Below are positions 18,641-31,284 of a stretch of DNA of 64,000 nt, one piece after another. Below the pieces are notes generated by a model that was not told the DNA's origin, ran no database searches, and worked only from the letters and a program-made list of their open reading frames with translations. The stretch comes from Symsagittifera roscoffensis (Eukaryota > Xenacoelomorpha > Acoela > Convolutidae): contig NC_087070.1 in assembly GCF_963678635.1 (NCBI RefSeq), positions 9,956,539-10,020,538 of the forward strand, written 5' to 3'. Each line of letters starts with the position of its first letter. Within the stretch, counting starts at the first letter, position 1. The position numbers and the translations under genes are program-made.

Positions 18641-20271
18641 AAATATTTACCTTCTGTAACCCTAACCGCGAAATATCTCTATACATGTAATTTTCGAGTC
18701 GTTAATCCATGAAGTCAAAAAAAATGTTCAAATTGTAACTCCAGCGTCAAGAAAAACTGTTAGAATTTTTCGAAATAAGGGGAAAATTGTTTGAATTTTT
18801 AAACATTTTCTGCAATTTTCTGAAAATTTCTCTAACACAAAAAAAAACATTTATGGGGATTAAAATGGTTAAAGGCAGTTTATCTATGTGGTAACAGCGA
18901 AAATGTGGAAAAATGTGATTTCATGATCAAAAAAGCTGTGAAAATTTTGATGTTCATATTGTTTTGTATGTCAAATTATTATGACCTATTAATTTGTTTC
19001 AATTCAAATGAAGAGATTTTGAGTGCAGAATTTTTTGTCTTGCATTAATAATAAAAGTATTAAAACTATTAGGTATTAAATGAGTGGTAAAATTAAGTTT
19101 TTCAAGGAATTTTGCTCGATGCTTAGCCTCCCGAATATTCCGGGATCGTTCCGCAGGCTGTCATTTGTTTCACAAAAATGGTCTGAATACTGAAAAACAA
19201 GCCAAAAAAGATCTTTACTTCTCACTTTCTTCAAAATTTGGCCTTAAAAACTAAAGTTTTATTTTCAAGCAATGCGCGCTATAAATTGGTATAAAAAGTA
19301 TGGTTTAACATAGGAAGAGCACCAGCTTGAGAGGATACTGAAAGCCATCCAACCTGTTTAACGTGCCGCAAACTGACTTTGCAAATATTGAAAAAATATA
19401 TATTTGTCGACATTTAGTTGACCATGAAAATTTTTGATACTTAGAAATTATAAACCAAAAAAATATAATCATAACAACTGAACATTAAATTATAACAACA
19501 GAATATTCAAGAACCAGCTTTTATTGCAAAACGTATAAGACATATTTTTACACAGCTTTAGACTTAATAGTACAAACGAACCAATTACTTTTTTTCAATT
19601 TTACTAACAAGAAAAAAAATTTTTGTCGACGTTTTAGAACAAAAAAAAGTTTAACATTTCAATTAGTTACGACAAATATCTGCGATTTAGTTAAAATTGA
19701 AAACGAAAAGCTTCAAAATGATTTTGCATCCATCATAAGTCTCATTGGAAATTGTTAACAATTTCGATCGACCATATTTGAGCTTTGGAAATTGAAAACC
19801 TCCCACGGAATTTGCGAAAGAAGTTTAATGAATTTTTTTCTTAACAAAATTTGATATTTTATGTCTAAATGGATGTCCAGACCCAGAATTCACACAAAAA
19901 ACCAGAAAATCCCAAGAAATATGTGTTTTTTTTTCTTTTCAGTTAAACGTAATTCTGTAAAAAAGCTTTTCTCAACCGCTGAACTTTTTAAACTAGAATC
20001 TTTTGCTATTTACAAAAAATTGCTTTTTTTGGTACAAAAATCTGCGTAAAGACAAAACCTTATTTTACATGGGAAATCACCAAAATCAGTTTATCTCATT
20101 TTCTCACTAAGTTTTCAAAACAGAAATTAGTATAACAAAATGCTTCTCGTGTCATGCTTTTTCAGACAGTTTTGTTATAAAAATTTAGGCAATAAGCTTG
20201 TTATCTAATTCAAGAGCTCTAAAAATGCTTGTAGAAGGTATTTTATGTAAAAAATGCATATTATCCTTTTT
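18641..20271. other. AT-rich gene-free stretch
   Basis: The only open frames are short and Lys/Phe-rich. No repeats beyond homopolymers and no RNA gene could be recognised. Confidence 0.4.
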
Positions 20272-21420
20272 GGGAGGAAACGTTTCATGAGCGAGTTAGT
20301 TCGGTTTCGATTTTTCGCATCAGTAGTATCTGAAAAATTTCCTCTGCAAACCAACGAAGCCTACGAAATTCTTACTTTTCAAGAAAAACGATAAAAATTG
20401 CACAAAACGTCTGCAAGCTTGAGCAGACAATTTGGTTGAAAGAAACATAGGAATTCAATTAACCAGTTTGAAAAAATTTATATACGTACCAAATCTCGAA
20501 ATGTACAACATCTAAAACGGATATCTGTTATTCATCTTCAGACTAAAAAACAAAATAATGAGGCTAGACTGATGCTATATGGTATTAAAAAGGTTGGCAG
20601 TTAGAGGTGTATATTTTTTTGATTATGCAAACTGCATGCCATTATTTTCATCTGATTTTCTCAACAATTTTTTAAAACAGAATTCACATTGGAAATTATT
20701 ATTTAAAAATGCTTGTCATGCTATTTCGTTTCATTAAAAAAAGCTTATGTTTTTTCACACTTTTTTTGTTATAAAAGTTGGGCAAAAGCTTGTTCATTAA
20801 TTTAAGAGCTGGTACAATGCTTGCAGAAGGTTTTGTTGTGTAGAAAAAATGCTTATCGTTTATTCTTATTCAGTTTTTTCTATGAATTTTTCTAACAAAA
20901 TTTTTTAAATCTTTGTATGAAATTGAATGATACGCTTTTTTTGTCAACAGCGAACTCCATTAAGTTGAGAAAATAACTATGTAATACAATTATATATCTG
21001 AATTCTTAAAAATTAAGCAATGGTGCTGGCTTTAATGTTTAGGCTATCAATTTACACTTTGCTTTCTTTGAATCAGATCGATGACATCGCAAAATATGGT
21101 GGGGTACAAATTTCAAATTAGGAGAATGAATTAGCAAAATGTCGGGTTTAATGCGGCTGGAATGATTCAATTTATAGCTTAAGGGTTGGCGTTAGGAGAT
21201 ACACTTATTAAATTTAATAATTTTCCTTTCTTTTTCACCTCTCAAATCCCAAGGCGTGAACAACCCAGGGGCTAAAAATGGGTGAAGTGGACTGATGGTA
21301 TATTACACGCCTGATTGAGAGCGCGGCGGCGTCTCTTGCCAATTAGCATGCAAATTAGTAAGGTCAGTTTACCTTCAGGGTGACAACAAATTCGCCATTG
21401 AAATAATAGTAGAGTTCATT
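20272..21420 (+). repeat. dispersed repeat R18, copy 2 with an internal insertion
   Basis: Same order of blocks as 18,040-18,640, but the two halves are split by about 600 bp of AT-rich DNA (20,620-21,230). That implies either an insertion here or a deletion in the other copy. Confidence 0.7.
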
Positions 21421-21656
21421 TGTTCATAGTAGAAAAGTAATCACCAAATTTTAATGGTATGAACATTTGGACGTTGAAGGTTGAATTCTTCTGTGATACT
21501 ATTCATTGGAAACTCGTGTATATTAAAAAAGCTATTCGACTGAATAATCATGATGCAACGGCAATGAATACTTCTAAATAAATTACAGTATTTCAATAAA
21601 ATTTTCGATAATTTGCTAAAGCTCTTGCTGATGTGCTAAAAATAGTTATGAGCTAA

Positions 21657-22070
21657 GCGGGGGGGGGGGGGGGGGGCGGGGGGGATTTAGGGTTTTCTCG
21701 AATGGCCGGGCAGTGTTTCAAAGCTCATGTCGGCCGTTTTTTAGGTCGACCAAACGAATTTTTGACATCTCCCAAATCACTATAAAGACCCTACTTTTAC
21801 CAAATTTACAGAGCCGCAGGCAAGTTTTTGAAAATAAAAAGGCCAAAAAAGCGTTTTAAGACTTTTTTGGAAAATTTGGACAATTTCTGGCACGCGCTCC
21901 CCTTCAAACTTAGTATATCATGGCACCAGAGACGCCATCAGAAAGTTTTTAGGGTCAATGAGCGAAATATGGATGACTTAAAATAGTATCAAATGGAGGA
22001 CCATTTTGGTTGGCAGTGGGTTGAATCCCTGAGGAAAAAGGGGCGTCCCCCACCCCTAAGTCCGCCTCTG
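21657..22070 (-). mobile_element. hAT-type MITE, copy 1 (left end eroded)
   Basis: The right end is CCTAAGTCCGCCTCTG; its reverse complement CAGAGGCGGACTTAGG matches the terminus of the MITE at 35,102. It is flanked by GAGCTAA at 21,650-21,656 and 22,071-22,077, a 7-bp match with the eighth base differing. The left end starts at GCGGGGG with the first few terminal bases missing. The interior shares blocks with the 35-kb copy in inverted orientation (GGCACNNGNGNCGCC; CGCGCTCCCCNTCAAA; a GAATCCCTGAGG block). A G-run of ~20 with one C follows the left end. Confidence 0.75.
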
Positions 22071-22744
22071 GAGCTAAACAAAATTTTTTTTTCAAAAGGT
22101 TCTGCAAAAAAACTTGAAATTTTGAAAAGTTTTATTGAGTTACAACATCCGATCAACAAGGAACCTATTTAAGGGCGTGAGAAAGGCCTTGTTTCCAGAT
22201 TTTTTCAAGAGTTTGAGTTGTGCTGAAGATATTTGCCGTGGCGTTCCAAAAATCGCCCAATGAGATATTATAAATGGTTGTTTCAGAAAAGTTCGGCAAA
22301 TGAAGATGGTTGAGGTGGTTTATTTAAAATAAAAAAAAACAACCATCAGGAAGCTCTCGTGTACACAAATGAATATGATGTTTTGCTAAATAATGTACCT
22401 GAGTTGACTAAAAATCTGTTTTGAAGTTTTCTTGAAAAGATCATTCATCTCTTCCCACAATTCGGCTCTAAAAATGTTGCAAGAAAAAGGTTTTTTTCTC
22501 ACTTGCAAAAGTTCAAGAAAAAACTTTTGCTACAGAGTTAGCGTTTAAATTTTCTCATAAGATTTTCAGTTAACATTCTAGAAAAAACCAAGATACAAAA
22601 TATTTTACAGTACAAGCACAAGACAATTATTAAATTATTTCAATCTTCGGCCTCAGTTATTTTTGCCCAAAACATGTGCACGTAGCACAATAAATGATTA
22701 AAATTTCTATGAAACAAACACGAACTACACTCAACATACAACAA

Positions 22745-22880
22745 ACGGTGTCAGGACTGATTGCCCCATGAGACTTAGCCCTATGCCAACTTGTCCTATA
22801 CTAAAATTCCCGACATTAAAACTTGTGCTGTGCCAATTTGCCCCTTATGTCAACTTCTCCTATGCAGTTTTGTCCCACAA
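22745..22880 (+). repeat. degenerate ~18-20-bp minisatellite
   Basis: There are five to six loose repeats of a TGCCAACTTGTCCTAT-like unit (TGCCCCATGAGACT, ATGCCAACTTGTCC, GTGCCAATTTGCCCC, ATGTCAACTTCTCC, ATGCAGTTTTGTCCC). The same unit recurs in the fold-back element below at ~24,520-24,640 and, inverted, at ~24,243-24,290. Confidence 0.6.
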
Positions 22881-23504
22881 TTAATACTTCTAATTAAATA
22901 TTTGATGTTCAAATCGAGTATTGTTAAGGAACAGGAAGTGCTCATGGTAAACTGAACTTTTTTTTGAGATAAGAACGGAAATTAACTTAAAATCTTTTAA
23001 TTTGAGCCTACAAAATAGTCCGAGCCATTTTTTGTCATATAAACGCAAGAGTTTAATTTTCATTGTCCAAATCTTTTCTACAAATTGTCTAAAAATTTTT
23101 ACGCAACAAAAGTGAGCTCCAATTGAAAAAAAAATTATGAAAACAATTGTGAACTAAGCCTGGCTTTCCGTTTAAAAGTTGCCTTAAATTTTATTCCAAC
23201 TGATGTAGTCGAACAATCATTTGCGAGTGTTTTTGAGGAAATCGAGCATGTGGTTGACCGCTTAGATCTCGATCAATGTGCGGAAGATAAAATCAACAAA
23301 CTTGCATGAACTTCCCAGAGAAATTACATTAAAGAAGAAACAATAGGAGAAAACAGTAGGCAGCTCTTGTTTCCTCTGAGTCTCTGGAACCATTCGCAAG
23401 GAGCAGCGGAAAGTTTGATCAGAACGATAACGGCCGTTGAAGGCTGTCATCTCGGAGTGACCGCGTTTTTTCATGAGAGGAATTCAAACCACTACATTTT
23501 TCTT

Positions 23505-25395
23505 TAAAAATTTCAATTGGACTCCATTAACCAGGAGTTTAACATTTTGAAGGCTATAGGGGGCTGCAGAACCAGGGTCAATATAAAAATGGCAATTTTC
23601 ATGCTGAAATTCAAAACCTTTCCAAAAACTGTAACTACACCATGATGTTGATTTTTAATATGCATTGGCTCATTTAACTCTTTCCTAAATTTAAAAGTGT
23701 CATAATTTCATCCATTTTGTCGGCATTTTGTTGCATTTTTAGATAAATTTTGTTGAAATCATCGGTTTGTAATTTATAGCCACCGTGGAGAACCCACATT
23801 TTGGGAGGTGATAGAATCCAATAAATTTGCTCTTTCCCTTAACCCGCTGCCATACTGGGCTACCCAGTGTAGGGATTTTTTTTGGGGGGGGGGCAGTACC
23901 TACGACTTTTCGTTTTCCCGATTTCAAATTAAAAGTTTTGTCTTCTTCGCGCTTTGAACACTGGATTTGTTTATTTAGAGTGAGTTGCACTAACATCTAT
24001 GCCAAGTGAGCTTACAAAATCAGCAAGCAATCTTTTGATTTGTTCAACTCAACATGAAAGTTGCGTTGCATTTTTGCAGCGTTCAATTTTTGTACCCAAT
24101 TGGATTCCGCACATGTTTAAAAGAATCCGCAATTTATTTCAAGCTGAAATTTTCAGGAAAAGTATCTTTCATTTTATTGCCGACACTATGTTTTAGAAGA
24201 TATCAAAGAATCTGCGGCAGATTTGAATCATTTATTATCTGAGACAAGATGAGATAGGACAAGTTGAGTTGGTCAAAACGACATGTAACGTTGGAACCGC
24301 CCTTAAAAATTGGTTTTATTTTCACCTTCTCTTGATGTATGTCTTAAAGCTGTCCAATAAACAGTACCAAACGTCGTAAGATCCCCCTCTAAATCTCACC
24401 CTGAAATTGACCCCTGCACCGTCTCACATGTTTTAAGGCTACTCAATTTTGCGAGGTACAGAGCATGAATTAATCCAAAGACTCGTGATACCTTTGTTGT
24501 GGTTATATGTATCAAGTCAATTTGTCCTTTCCAACTTGACCGGATCTTTTTTCTATACCAACTCGCCCTGGTTCTTGACTGTTTGTTACACCAAGTTTCC
24601 CCACAAGACAAGTTGTCCTATGTCATCTCGTCCCAAAGAAAAAATAATTAAAAGTTGCCCCAGGTTTCTTGATATCTCCTAAAACATAGTGTCGCCAATA
24701 AAATGAAAGATAAGTTTCCTAAACAGTTCAGCTTGAAACAAAATACGGATTCTTTAAAACATGTGCGGAATCAAATTGGGTACAAAGCTTGCATGAACAA
24801 ATTGAAAGCTGCAAAATTGCAACAATATTTTCATTTTGAGTTAAACATATCAAAATATTGATTGCTGATTTTGTAAGCTCACTTGGCATAGATTTAGTGC
24901 ACATCACTCTTAGTCAAAAAATCCAGAGTTCAAAACTAGCAGAAGCCAAAAAAATATATTTTGAAATCATGAAACGAAAAGTGCAGGTACTGCCCCCCCC
25001 CCCCGCCCCCCAAAAACCCATCATGATGGTTACCCCAGTATTGAGGCGGCGTGAGGGAAAGAGCAAAATTATGGCAGTAAGGACTTCTATCACTTCCCAA
25101 AATATGGGTTCTCCATGGTGGCTATAAATTAAAAAACGATGATTTTTTGAAAAATTGTTTGAAAATGCAACAAAATGCCGAACAAAATGGATGAAATTAT
25201 GACACTTTAAAATTTACGGAAGAGTTATATGAGCAAGTGCAAGTAAATAATCAACAACATGGTCTTTGTTAAAATACTGGAAACGCTTTGGATTTTATCT
25301 TGAATATCGCAAAATTTCTTTCGACCCTGGTTCTGCTTCCCCCCATAGCCATAAAAATGTTAAATTTCTGATTTGTAGAGTCCAACTGAACCTTT
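23505..25395. mobile_element. fold-back element with ~0.8-kb inverted arms
   Basis: 23,505-24,290 and 24,590-25,395 are inverted copies with many shared blocks. Examples: an outer block CCAGGGTC matching GACCCTGG; poly-G near 23,884 opposite poly-C near 24,991; TTTAAAAGAATCCGCA opposite GATTCTTTAAAACATG; AACATAGTGTCG opposite CGACACTATGTT. The ~300-bp centre holds the minisatellite unit and a segment that is itself repeated inverted just outside the right arm (25,396-25,580). The arms differ by substitutions and small indels, so it is not recent. There is no ORF of its own. Confidence 0.85.
24313..24482 (+). repeat. segment B inside the fold-back centre (inverted partner at 25,396-25,580)
   Basis: Shared in inverted orientation with 25,396-25,580: ACAGTACCAAACGTCGTAA, the CACATGTTTTAA block and TACAGAGCATGA. 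In the right-hand copy, B directly adjoins the outer end of the arm. In the left-hand copy it lies in the loop. The structure is therefore not a simple two-arm palindrome. Confidence 0.75.
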
Positions 25396-25580
25396 GGATT
25401 CAATCATGCTCTGTAACTCGCAAAATTGGGTAATTTTAAAACATGTGTGACGGCACAGGGGTGAATTTAAGGTAGGGATTCAGAGGGGGGTGCTTTTTTA
25501 CGACGTTTGGTACTGTTTATCGGACTGTTTTACGACATACATTTGTGATCGAGAGAAGATGAAAACACAAATTGGGGGAG

Positions 25581-28050
25581 GGGGATTCAACATACACCCA
25601 TAGGTGCCTTAGCGTCACCTACCACCCAACTGATGCTTTGAAACTGATGCTTTGATGCTCAAAGAAGGTTTTTTCAAGTTTTTTCTCTTTTTTTTAACGG
25701 GTGTCAATGATCAATGGAGAGCTACTTTGTCTCACCCCATTGATAGAACAATTTTGCGAACTGCTTTTTGAATCTATTTTGTCTTTTCTTGACTTCAAAA
25801 TATGATGCGCGTACTCAACAAACCCCGAAGCAAACAAATATTGTCCACAATTAACTGGTTCTGTCCATAACGTAATTAGACTGATGATCTTCACTGAAAC
25901 CTACTTTTGTAATCTCATGTAAGTTGACTCAGTTCTAAAATTAGTGGGAGGAGACACCCAAGAGACAAAGATTCCAGGGATCATCCAAAACAAATGAGGT
26001 ATATTACTACAATCACAAGTAATTTTTTTTCAAAATCAAATTTGAGGTTGTATAGCTTACTATTTTTACACATGATACAAATTGCCTGTTTCTGGTATCA
26101 AATCTGATACTTTTCTGTACAGCAAGAAACTATACTTGTATCTGTAGCAAGGTGAACTATTTAATTTTCATCAGCACAGAGACATTGGAACACATTGAAC
26201 TAAGTCAGAAAAAAACAGCACCTGACTGCACTTCTTAATGGACATAATAATAAAAATGACATCCAAATCCGGCTTTGTAAAACGAAGATTTTTTTGTAAG
26301 GTGTTAACTTAAAATTGAAATTGATGAAATAGGCTAAAATTTTCGGATTTAACAAAAACTGCTGTTTACTTCCGATGTTTAAAAAAACCCTCACTAAAAC
26401 GACTAAGGTTAGCTCAAACTTACAATCACACTCTTGTCTTTCACTTAGAAATTTTTCAACTAAGAAAATTTGAGTTCACAAAGATAAAAAGGTTATCTCT
26501 AAGAAAAAAATAGATGTTGAACTATTCTGTCGCCCGAAACGCACTCTATTAAATTGTTCGCTAGTTTCACCCCATTTTGGGAAAATTCAAAAAAAAACAC
26601 TACTTTCGCCGTCTAGTAAAAATGCAGAAAGTGATGTGTCCTAAAATTGTGCCTTAAATGTGTCTTAAAATTGAAACTACCTAAAATGACGATTATGAAA
26701 TACCATTATTTTGTCATTTTGAGTTCGCATGCAAAATGTTGAAATTATCAGGCCTGGCATTTTTAAGAATTATACCTAGTTTTGAAAAAAGTAAACGTAC
26801 AATTTTTAGAAGTTTAGTACTATGTATGGTAAAAAAAAACAATTTTGTCAAATTAAAGCTCGATTTTGAATAATTGCAACTAATTTCGCAACCATTTAAG
26901 TATATTAGAGTAAAATTATATCATCAAGTTACAACAAGACAAAAATTGATTCTAAAAAGCAAAAGTACGCTCTTCAATAACAATGTTCTAATATAATTTT
27001 GGTTGCAAAACACGCTAGCAGACCGTGACTATGAAAAACAAGCCATCTCTCTCATCAAGATTTTTTTGCATTTTAAACCAAAGTTCAAAAAAATGAAGTC
27101 TGTGGCATAATTTTTTTTGTTTAAGTTCAATAAAACTGAAGTCTGTGGCACAATTGTTTTTGTTATCTGGGATATCTGAAAGACCCTCAAATAAAAATTA
27201 TTTTTGCTTAAAGAGCATTCTTTCGCTTTCATTTATTTTTTGAAACAAAATTGTTGTGAAAAAACCAGAAAAGGTTCGATATTTACTAAATTAGTTTTTT
27301 TCGACAAAAAAAATCATTAAAAAAATTCACACAGAAGCGAAGTTGAATTTCGCTTACACAAAAATATGACCGGTAACGCTACTGGGAAAAACTGAATGAG
27401 TAAAACTTTGAGTCTACAAACTTTCTTAAGCGAAGCACGCCAATTATGAGTCTACATAACTGCTAAGTGACGCAAGCCAATTGTTACGCATTAGCAGTAA
27501 CAAATCGTAAAAAAAGGCATTAAAAATCCAATAATTTTTTAAAATATTTATTTGCAATTTTTTTTAGTCTTGAAAAATTTGATTCAGAAAATGGCGCTAA
27601 AAAGCTCAAAAAAAATTTTCTCAATCAAAGATTTGTTTTCATGGCTTTAATAAGCTATTGTAAGCCTGCACGCTGATTGTTAGCTCGAAATTGGACCAAA
27701 AAACGAAAAATTTCGCACCGGTTTTTCTCGACACTGAGAAAAAGTTTCCAAAATTCTTAATTAAATTGAATCACGATCAAAAGGGCTTTAAGGCGATATA
27801 TAATTTTACATATCTCGATTATTGCTTGTGGCATCTGATTTTGCGTGAAAAACAAATAAAAAAATTTAAAAAATAAAACACACCCGAATACAAAATTCCT
27901 CAGCATGATTCAATTGGTCGGAAACTTTAGATGGAATTGAGTGTTATATCATATTAAAACCTGTTGCGTCATAATTTGAGCCAACCATTTCTGATTGAAA
28001 AATCCGTGTAAAAATTCTGCTTCTTGGTCCATTAAAAAATGAGTAGAAAC
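25581..28050. other. AT-rich gene-free stretch
   Basis: No recognisable protein, RNA gene or repeat was found apart from A/T runs and a local direct repeat, AAACTGAAGTCTGTGGCA-like, at ~27,080-27,150 (two copies about 50 bp apart). Confidence 0.4.
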
Positions 28051-28350
28051 AATGAAGCAATAGCCAAAAGAACCAAAAAACACTGTTACTAAAATCAAAA
28101 AATAAAAGTTCTTATGTGAAAGCTACTTCTTGAAAATTTAGTTAGAGATTTCTTGGCTAAAAATTGAATTTCAAAATTAAACGTTACAAAACTGAAAAAT
28201 TTTTTGATAAGCTAAAATTGTTGGGTATGTTTTTTTATTTTATCCAAAACTTTTTCAGTTTTTTAAGGTTTAATTTTGAAATTTAATTTTTAGCCAAGAA
28301 GTCTTTAACTAAATTTTCAAGAAGTAGCTTTCACATAAGAACTTTTATTG
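28051..28350. repeat. palindrome I with 29-nt loop
   Basis: The left arm ~28,103-28,210 and right arm ~28,240-28,348 are reverse complements with roughly nine in ten bases matching. The loop is 28,211-28,239 (GCTAAAATTGTTGGGTATG followed by a T-run and ATT). The outer bases AATGAAGCAA at 28,051 pair with TTGCTTCATT at 28,349 after a ~42-bp unpaired insert in the left arm. The right end abuts the start of palindrome II. Confidence 0.9.
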
Positions 28351-28778
28351 CTTCATTGAATCACTTTGACTGCAGCTCAGAATGCTGTGCAAGTAAACGA
28401 AACTCTTGGATTACAGCAAATATTGTTTTAAAAGTTTAAAACGATTCTTTGTTATTATTGAGTGTTGTTCTTTAAGCAGGTGGGTAAAAGTCTTAAAATT
28501 GTGTTGAATAAGAGATGGCTTTAGTTGTTTAGTGTTATCTTTACACATAAGCTAAAATTGTTGGGTATGTTTTTTTATTTTTATGTGTAAAGATAACACT
28601 AAACAACTAAAGCCATCTCTTATTCAACACAATTTTAAGACTTTTACCCACCTGCTTAAAGAACAACACTCAAATAATAACAAAGAATCGTTTTAAACTT
28701 TTAAAACAAATTTTGCTGTAATCCAAGAGTTTCGTTTACTTGCACAGCATTCTGAGCTGCAGTCAAATTGATTCAATT
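28350..28778. repeat. palindrome II with the same loop sequence
   Basis: The left arm 28,357-28,550 and right arm 28,581-28,778 are nearly perfect reverse complements. The 30-nt loop at 28,551-28,580 is the same sequence as the loop of palindrome I, although the arms of the two palindromes are unrelated. No ORF is present. Arm identity is higher than in palindrome I. Confidence 0.95.
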
Positions 28779-31204
28779 TAACACAAGATAAATTGGAACT
28801 TTTTTGGAATGTCAACTCACAGTGTTGGGTTTCAATGTTTCATTATTAATGCATTAGTTTTCATGTCATAATTAAACTTATATTATAGGAAATTAGGGCA
28901 ACAAGTCGTGAAATTATGATTAGGTATTATAATTATTTTCCTTTCCATATCCTCATTTTGAAAGCTATCAAATGCAAACTATTTATTTCATATCCACAAA
29001 AAAACTATTATGAATTCTGAATAAACTGACATAGTTAAAATTACTGGATCTTTACATTCTCTCCCCTCCATGAGTGGTGTGTGCACTTGATTTTTCTTTC
29101 GCGATGAAAAATGAATTGATAGTTCATTCAGAGTTTGTGGACAAGAGGTTTTTGATTTTGAGCGAAGACCTGAATAAAGCACAAAAATACTTATAATCTA
29201 TGAAAGGTCAACTTTCATAGTGTTTTAGACTTTCGAAAACATAAAATTTCAAAAGCAAGATACCAACAGCATCAATCACCTACAGGAAATTAAGCTATTT
29301 AATTTAATTCGACAAAACAATTTAGTAAACGCAAATAGTGATAAAACATTTTTGGATGCTCAGAACCCTTGTTTTGATTACGAGACTTGTAATGAAAGTA
29401 AAAAATTTCAAAATAATTTTGTTTTTACGATTTAGTTAATTGCAATTTATAGATTGTATGATAGTATCCGCATATTACGCTTCTCATTTTACTTCTCGTA
29501 CTTTTGATTTTTAGCCGCTTTATCCGAATAGAAATTCTTGCTTGGGCTCGTTCACTATTTACGTTTACTGCTGCATGGGCTCAGTTAAGTGTCTATTGAC
29601 TATCTAGCACCCAGTCTTTCCTTTTGATGTTGAGTGCTCTCAGGGATGGGACACAGTTACTAAAGGGAGTTAATGCTAATTTAGCTACTTCAAGTTTGTT
29701 ATTTTAGCCGGCTTGTAATGGTTGTTACGACTATAGCGAGTTTTTAGAATTTCAGAAAACCGTTTTATAGAAACAATTTTATCTGAGCTTCAGTTACACT
29801 TTACCAATTGGAAAAACAAATAACTACTCATAGTTCATAAGATGGGTTAAGGCTCTAGCTGCAATGTCAGAAGATCACTACCTTTGAATATTTTGACTTA
29901 CAAGTTGTAGTTGAATGTTTGGTGTCTTGCATTTTTATTTTTGTCCTTTTTCCTTCGTTTTAAGTTTTACTTATGTTTCTGCTTCATGCGCTTTTCAACA
30001 AAGCAAGACTCAGTAGCCCCAATGAGTTTGTCAGCTGTCCTGTCTGAGTTTTAATTTACTGTTAACATGTTGTTTGTGCTTTTTTGAAATGTTTTATGTG
30101 ATTTGTTACGATGATCTTCTCCTTTTTCTTCCCTTTCCATTTGATCTCAATGTAAAAGCTGATTTTTTTTAAAAAAAAATTTGGTGGTTGTCAATTAAGG
30201 GGCTTCTTTTTGCCATTTTCATTCAGCGATCAATACAATTATTCGACCAAACCAGAAACCTTAGAAAAAATTTGGTTAATTCACGTTGCAAAGATGGAAA
30301 AATATCCTGAAAAACTTCCGATCTATTTTTTTTAGAAAAAAATCTGCCCATTTCCTTCTAAGACTTTAAAAACATATATTTTTCCCTTGTAGCAACGGTT
30401 CCGACTTAAATCCACTGTGCTGAAAACTTCCAATTTCTGTCTGAATAATTTATCATTTCATTAATTTTCAACAATAGTTCACGGACAGACTTGACGAACA
30501 ACCAACAGCGCAAAAGAAAACAAAAACACTTCAGGCTTTCAGGTCAGATGCGTCAATTTGAGATAGTTCGGCTGTCTTTTTGAGACCATTGTTCTTTTGC
30601 TCGGATTAGAATTGATGGAAAAGTCGTCTCTTTTGTACTAATTCATCCAGCCGCGGTCTAGTTTGTCACGCAGAGGCAATGATTATTTGCACATGAACCT
30701 TATCGTCATTATCACCCCGGGTTAGACTTGATAAAAATAATGAAGTAGCAAAAAGTAGCTAGATTGACGCACTTGTGATTGATTGAAAAATGCGACTTCG
30801 CTTCTTAGTTTGCCCGACGAAATTGCGACGGCGACTCCTTGAAAACTCTGACAGAGTTTTCTTTTCATGCTGTGTCATTTTTTTTCTACGGGTCTCACAA
30901 CCCGTTGACTTCACATGTCTGTTAGAGGATTCTTTGCCTAGAAACAAAAAGAAATATCAAACTAGATAGAAATTTTATATAGGTTAACTAGCCTAGTTTT
31001 TTCGTATTTTCTGAGCAGAAGTGATCAATTTTTTTTCTAGCTTAGATGTAAACAGTTTCTGGAAAGAAGTAACCAGAAATCAGTTTACTGTTCAACCGCA
31101 ACGAGATAAAAATGCTTCGAATTTACACAATAACAGTAGCAATACAATGCAAACTATCTTTTGTTTTAACAAGTTATTTTCGCTAAAACTTTCCAGCGCT
31201 ATCA
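28779..31204. other. gene-free stretch
   Basis: The stretch is slightly less AT-rich in places (30,480-30,960). A minus-strand 62-codon frame at 30,759-30,947 is basic but unlike any family I know. No RNA gene or clear repeat was seen. Confidence 0.4.
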
Positions 31205-31284
31205 AGGTCTGTTGACTAGTGGTTAGCACAAACGCCCACTTATCTGAAGGTTAGAGATTCGAGCTGCACCAGGAGACTTTTTTC
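31205..31284 (+). repeat. tRNA-like sequence, possible SINE head or tRNA pseudogene
   Basis: A D-arm/box A-like CTAGTGGTTAGCAC (from 31,216) and a box B-like GAGATTCGAGCT (from 31,254) lie at the spacing of a tRNA gene (T54-T55-C56 at 31,258-31,260 with position 1 near 31,205). They are followed by a T-run at 31,278. Acceptor and T stems do not pair well, so it is not a functional tRNA. I see no second copy in the window. Confidence 0.3.
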
